Below, piece after piece: positions 61,018 to 64,000 of a DNA stretch of 64,000 bases. The notes below the pieces were generated by a model, which was given only the letters and a program-made list of their open reading frames with translations, made no database searches and had not been told where the DNA came from. Position 1 is the first letter of the stretch. The number at the start of each line of letters is the position of its first letter. The position numbers and the translations under genes are program-made. Source of the DNA: JANSWP01 sp041941305 (GTDB lineage Bacteria > Bacteroidota > Bacteroidia > Chitinophagales > Saprospiraceae); NCBI GenBank assembly GCA_041941305.1, contig JBGTQJ010000022.1:62001-126000 (forward strand), in the 5' to 3' direction.

Positions 61018-64000
61018 TTATAATGGTTCTGTTAGTCCTTTATCTTGGGTAACTACATTTATAAAAATTCCAACAAATAAGGCTAAAACAGTATTTAAAA
61101 TCAATAATCTTGGATAGATTCCGATTTTTCTTTCTAGTATTTTACCATGGAAGGGTTCTTTTTCTTGATTAATTTCGTCTTGATGTTTTTGTGCAAATCC
61201 TAATTGATAAACTAAATCACGTTCTATAAAGCATCCTTCATACTTTAGTCTATTCATCAAAAAATTGTTTTTTATTTCAAAACTTGTTATCACATTTTTA
61301 AAGTTATTGAATTTATTTCTCAGACTATCTTGATAAGAAATTACTTTGACTCTATTTACATCAAATTCTTTTGCAGAAGCAATCAGGGCTTCCTGAGTTT
61401 CCAAAAAATCACGTCGTAAAGTTTGACGATTAATTTTTATGTTGCTTGAATCGTATATAGGGACCTTGGGAAAAGCAACAGATGATAAGATACCCTGAAA
61501 TCCACTATTTAAAGAGGAATCCTTGACAGAAAAGATTGTGGTATCATTTAAGAGTTTGCTCAACAAAAAACTCTTTTCATAAATAGTTTGTTTTTGGTGC
61601 TCTAATGAACTGTAAATTTTATCGAAGATTAGATTTGGTGATTCTCCAGTGTAATTTTGAAGATTAAATCTCGTAATATTTTTAAAGTGCTCTCGCTCAC
61701 AATAAGCTCCAATCGACTCCATATTTTCCAAATATATATTTTTATGATTTAAATCTTCCAAAACTCCGTCAACAACTTCCTCAGGATAGTACTCAAACCA
61801 TTGACTCAAAACGTCACTATTGTATAGCATATTCTTGCCAATAATACTCATAGAAACAATCCCAAAGAGAAAGGAAATCAAAAAACCATAGAATATTAAA
61901 AAGCCACCTCGAAAAATCAATGCTTTCCAATCAAGATAAAAAGATCTATTTGACATAATATAAGCCAAATAAAAGAAAGCAACTAAACTTAACAATAGCA
62001 CCCCCATTACTAAGACAATGGTATCAATTCGAATATTTGCCTTCCACAATTCTTCAGTAGCGACCAATATGATCCAACTAGCAACAATACCCATTTGGAG
62101 TCTAGGTAACAATAAATTAAAAGTAAAAAAATTAAGTCTTGGAACTTTTCTCTTTTTTCCCAATAACTGAAAAACAAGCAAAAAAAACAGTAAAGTTATT
62201 ATTACTACTATCGGATTATTTATGGTTAAATAAATAATTATGACACATAAGAAAGAAATTATTTTTTTCCCTTTTTTTGATATTTTATCAAAATCATTTA
62301 ATAAAAAAAATAGCCCTAGAGCAACTAAGAAAAAATATAGGAATATTGTATTTGGAGCCTGTTTTGAAATTGCTAACTGGGAAAAAGTTGCTAATGCTAA
62401 TAGAATTAATATACTGACATCTCTTTTGGGGTTAATAAAAATATTACTTCCACCTTCCTTTATATAAACGTATCGATAAAGAACATTTGACAGTGCCATG
62501 CCAATTGTTAATAGTATTCCCATTATTAAAATACCATAAGTAATTATTTCAAAGTGTAAAACGAATTCATTGTTAGAATTTAAATAATTATTTGAAAGAA
62601 TATCATTCTGAGGGAAAATTTTAAACCATAAAACTCTAAAAATTATAGCAGAAATAATTCCAGCAATAAAAAGGCCACCAATTGAAACTACCTTTCTAAA
62701 TTCAATAGGAATACTATTACGGAATGCATGAGCAAGATTAAATTTCTGTAGAAAAAAATTATTTACAATCCTTTGAACATTATAAGATTTTCTATGAAAA
62801 TTTTGTCGTTCAGTTTTGTACTTCTCTTCATCTTTTTGTTCTAATAATTCTATTGACTTTTTTATTTCCTCTTCCCATTTTTCTCTTTTAAATGGGCCCC
62901 AATTTAAATTCTTTTTTAATGGAAAAATAGAGCATTCCAAATACAATAGAAGTCCAAATAACAGAATAAATAATCCTAATAAAACATTAAGAAAGGGTTG
63001 ATGCTGTGAAACTAATACAAAATGAGAAAAGGAAATTGGGATAATAAAAAGAGCATAGAAAAAAATAATTGTAGCGAAAACAATAGCATTCGCGATTACG
63101 GGCAAGCCAATATTTAGTTTATCAAATAGGTTACCAAGTCTTCTAAACTGAATTGACCCAAAAAATGAGTCAATTAATTTTTGGATGTTATTGTAACTGC
63201 TTAATAAATTTTTTTCATAAAATATTTGATGATATTCAATTTGAGGATTATCATTAAATATTACTGCTTTCATTTCTTTTTCAACATTGTAAAACCAACC
63301 ATTTGAATTTTGGAATAATTCTAGACTTTCATCCCTGTTTATTACTTTTATCCAAGACAGTTCACTAATTTCTAATAATTTTGACCATTCGTTTTTAAGA
63401 GCATTTACACCTTCACCTTCTTGAGCGTAAAAAAAATATTTCGAATATTGCTGTCGACAGTAATAATAATCACACTTAGCAAAAATAGCTTCCACTAAAA
63501 AACACTCTTTCATTTTTGTCTCAATTATCTGAAAATAGGGACTACTTCTGAAAACACTTGAATGTTCTAGGTCAAAAAGAAAATCAAGAATTAATTCTCG
63601 CTTAGGGAGATAAAAAAGTTCATTATTTGATTCCTTCAATTTATCCAGAGAGGTCGTCATGAATAAATTAGCAGAATTTTGGGTTGTAACTTCCGTAGAA
63701 AATTTCACATTTCGTTCAAGTGTAGAAAAGGTGACATCCTTAGTAATTTCATCATTTGTATCTTCTTTAAAATCCTCTTCCCAATGATATATTTTACTAT
63801 CAAATTCGATGGATTCATTAATAGTTCTTTTCAATATCTCTGTAAGTTCATCTATTATCTGGAGATTATGAGATAACGGTAGAATTAGGGCTTCATGATG
63901 TTGAGATCGAACCAAGTCTCTATGATTTCTATTTTCATTGTTTGGATCTCTTTTTAAAAATTTCAAACCAATAAAGTGAAAAGTAATAGCCTCAGGATTT
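61018..64000 (-). CDS. large polytopic membrane protein, N-terminus beyond window
   Basis: At least 993 residues. A TTG at 63966 could start it, but the frame stays open without a stop to base 64000 (preceding residues EAITFHFIG look coding), so the gene probably begins outside the window. The first 280 residues are soluble and helical (KSIELLEQ-like segments follow later). About 14 membrane helices lie in residues 290-720, and a C-terminal extracytoplasmic-looking helical segment of about 200 residues precedes a final helix and DKGLTEPL. The motif RSSPYFQIIETKMKECFLVEAIF may be part of the soluble domain. No family is recognised. Confidence 0.7.
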   Translation of the reverse strand, partial: NPEAITFHFIGLKFLKRDPNNENRNHRDLVRSQHHEALILPLSHNLQIIDELTEILKRTINESIEFDSKIYHWEEDFKEDTNDEITKDVTFSTLERNVKFSTEVTTQNSANLFMTTSLDKLKESNNELFYLPKRELILDFLFDLEHSSVFRSSPYFQIIETKMKECFLVEAIFAKCDYYYCRQQYSKYFFYAQEGEGVNALKNEWSKLLEISELSWIKVINRDESLELFQNSNGWFYNVEKEMKAVIFNDNPQIEYHQIFYEKNLLSSYNNIQKLIDSFFGSIQFRRLGNLFDKLNIGLPVIANAIVFATIIFFYALFIIPISFSHFVLVSQHQPFLNVLLGLFILLFGLLLYLECSIFPLKKNLNWGPFKREKWEEEIKKSIELLEQKDEEKYKTERQNFHRKSYNVQRIVNNFFLQKFNLAHAFRNSIPIEFRKVVSIGGLFIAGIISAIIFRVLWFKIFPQNDILSNNYLNSNNEFVLHFEIITYGILIMGILLTIGMALSNVLYRYVYIKEGGSNIFINPKRDVSILILLALATFSQLAISKQAPNTIFLYFFLVALGLFFLLNDFDKISKKGKKIISFLCVIIIYLTINNPIVVIITLLFFLLVFQLLGKKRKVPRLNFFTFNLLLPRLQMGIVASWIILVATEELWKANIRIDTIVLVMGVLLLSLVAFFYLAYIMSNRSFYLDWKALIFRGGFLIFYGFLISFLFGIVSMSIIGKNMLYNSDVLSQWFEYYPEEVVDGVLEDLNHKNIYLENMESIGAYCEREHFKNITRFNLQNYTGESPNLIFDKIYSSLEHQKQTIYEKSFLLSKLLNDTTIFSVKDSSLNSGFQGILSSVAFPKVPIYDSSNIKINRQTLRRDFLETQEALIASAKEFDVNRVKVISYQDSLRNKFNNFKNVITSFEIKNNFLMNRLKYEGCFIERDLVYQLGFAQKHQDEINQEKEPFHGKILERKIGIYPRLLILNTVLALFVGIFINVVTQDKGLTEPL

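Overview
The window looks like chromosomal DNA from a Bacteroidota bacterium, most likely a Saprospiraceae-like marine or freshwater member. The reasons are low GC, two very large secreted proteins with C-terminal type IX secretion (T9SS) sorting domains, SprB and HYR repeats, a carboxypeptidase-regulatory TonB receptor, promoters of the Bacteroidetes TAnnTTTG type, and families such as DUF4412 and DUF4836-like lipoproteins. No rRNA, CRISPR array, transposase or prophage module is visible.

Left part (1-28.7 kb) is mostly housekeeping. It holds a hypothetical gene cut by the left edge, a ten-repeat T9SS secreted protein, an alpha/beta hydrolase, a DUF4412 protein, a nucleotidyltransferase-like protein, a transglutaminase-like protein, an outer-membrane protein, rpe plus a TonB receptor plus a zinc alcohol dehydrogenase in one operon, accD, hemE, an HNH-AP2-like protein, a YkuK-type protein, a gamma-glutamylcyclotransferase-like protein, a thioredoxin-domain (DUF255) lipoprotein, ppk1 and an orphan LolD-like ATPase. 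The gaps between these genes carry several families of hairpin-forming, MITE-like repeats; one pair (4.8 and 20.3 kb) is clearly homologous and inverted.

The most striking locus is the tRNA cluster at 27.9-28.6 kb. Two identical 68-bp tandem copies of the 5' half of tRNA-Gly, with a palindrome in place of the D arm, lead directly into an intact tRNA-Gly(GCC). This is followed by a tRNA-Leu(UAA) interrupted after U34 by a 220-nt group I intron with recognisable P, Q, R and S core strands. Such introns are best known from cyanobacteria and plastids.

Right part (28.7-64 kb) is accessory and rich in proteolytic and conflict-type domains. It contains a secreted ankyrin-TPR-CHAT protease followed by a small operon with an MBL-fold hydrolase; a coiled-coil membrane protein; a possible ADP-ribosyltransferase-like toxin; a lipoprotein; three unknown co-directional genes including one of 955 aa; a membrane-anchored Sel1-repeat protein; an ABC ATPase with an N-terminal domain resembling effector-associated domain EAD11, translationally coupled to a membrane protein and followed by its paralogue; a 1673-aa T9SS adhesin; a trypsin-like protease; a caspase-like protease fused to a duplicated 4-TM domain; a coiled-coil membrane protein; and a large membrane protein that runs off the right edge. 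The EAD-ABC-membrane triad and the caspase-4TM protein are the best protein-level candidates for an undescribed system. Their functions are inferred from domains only.
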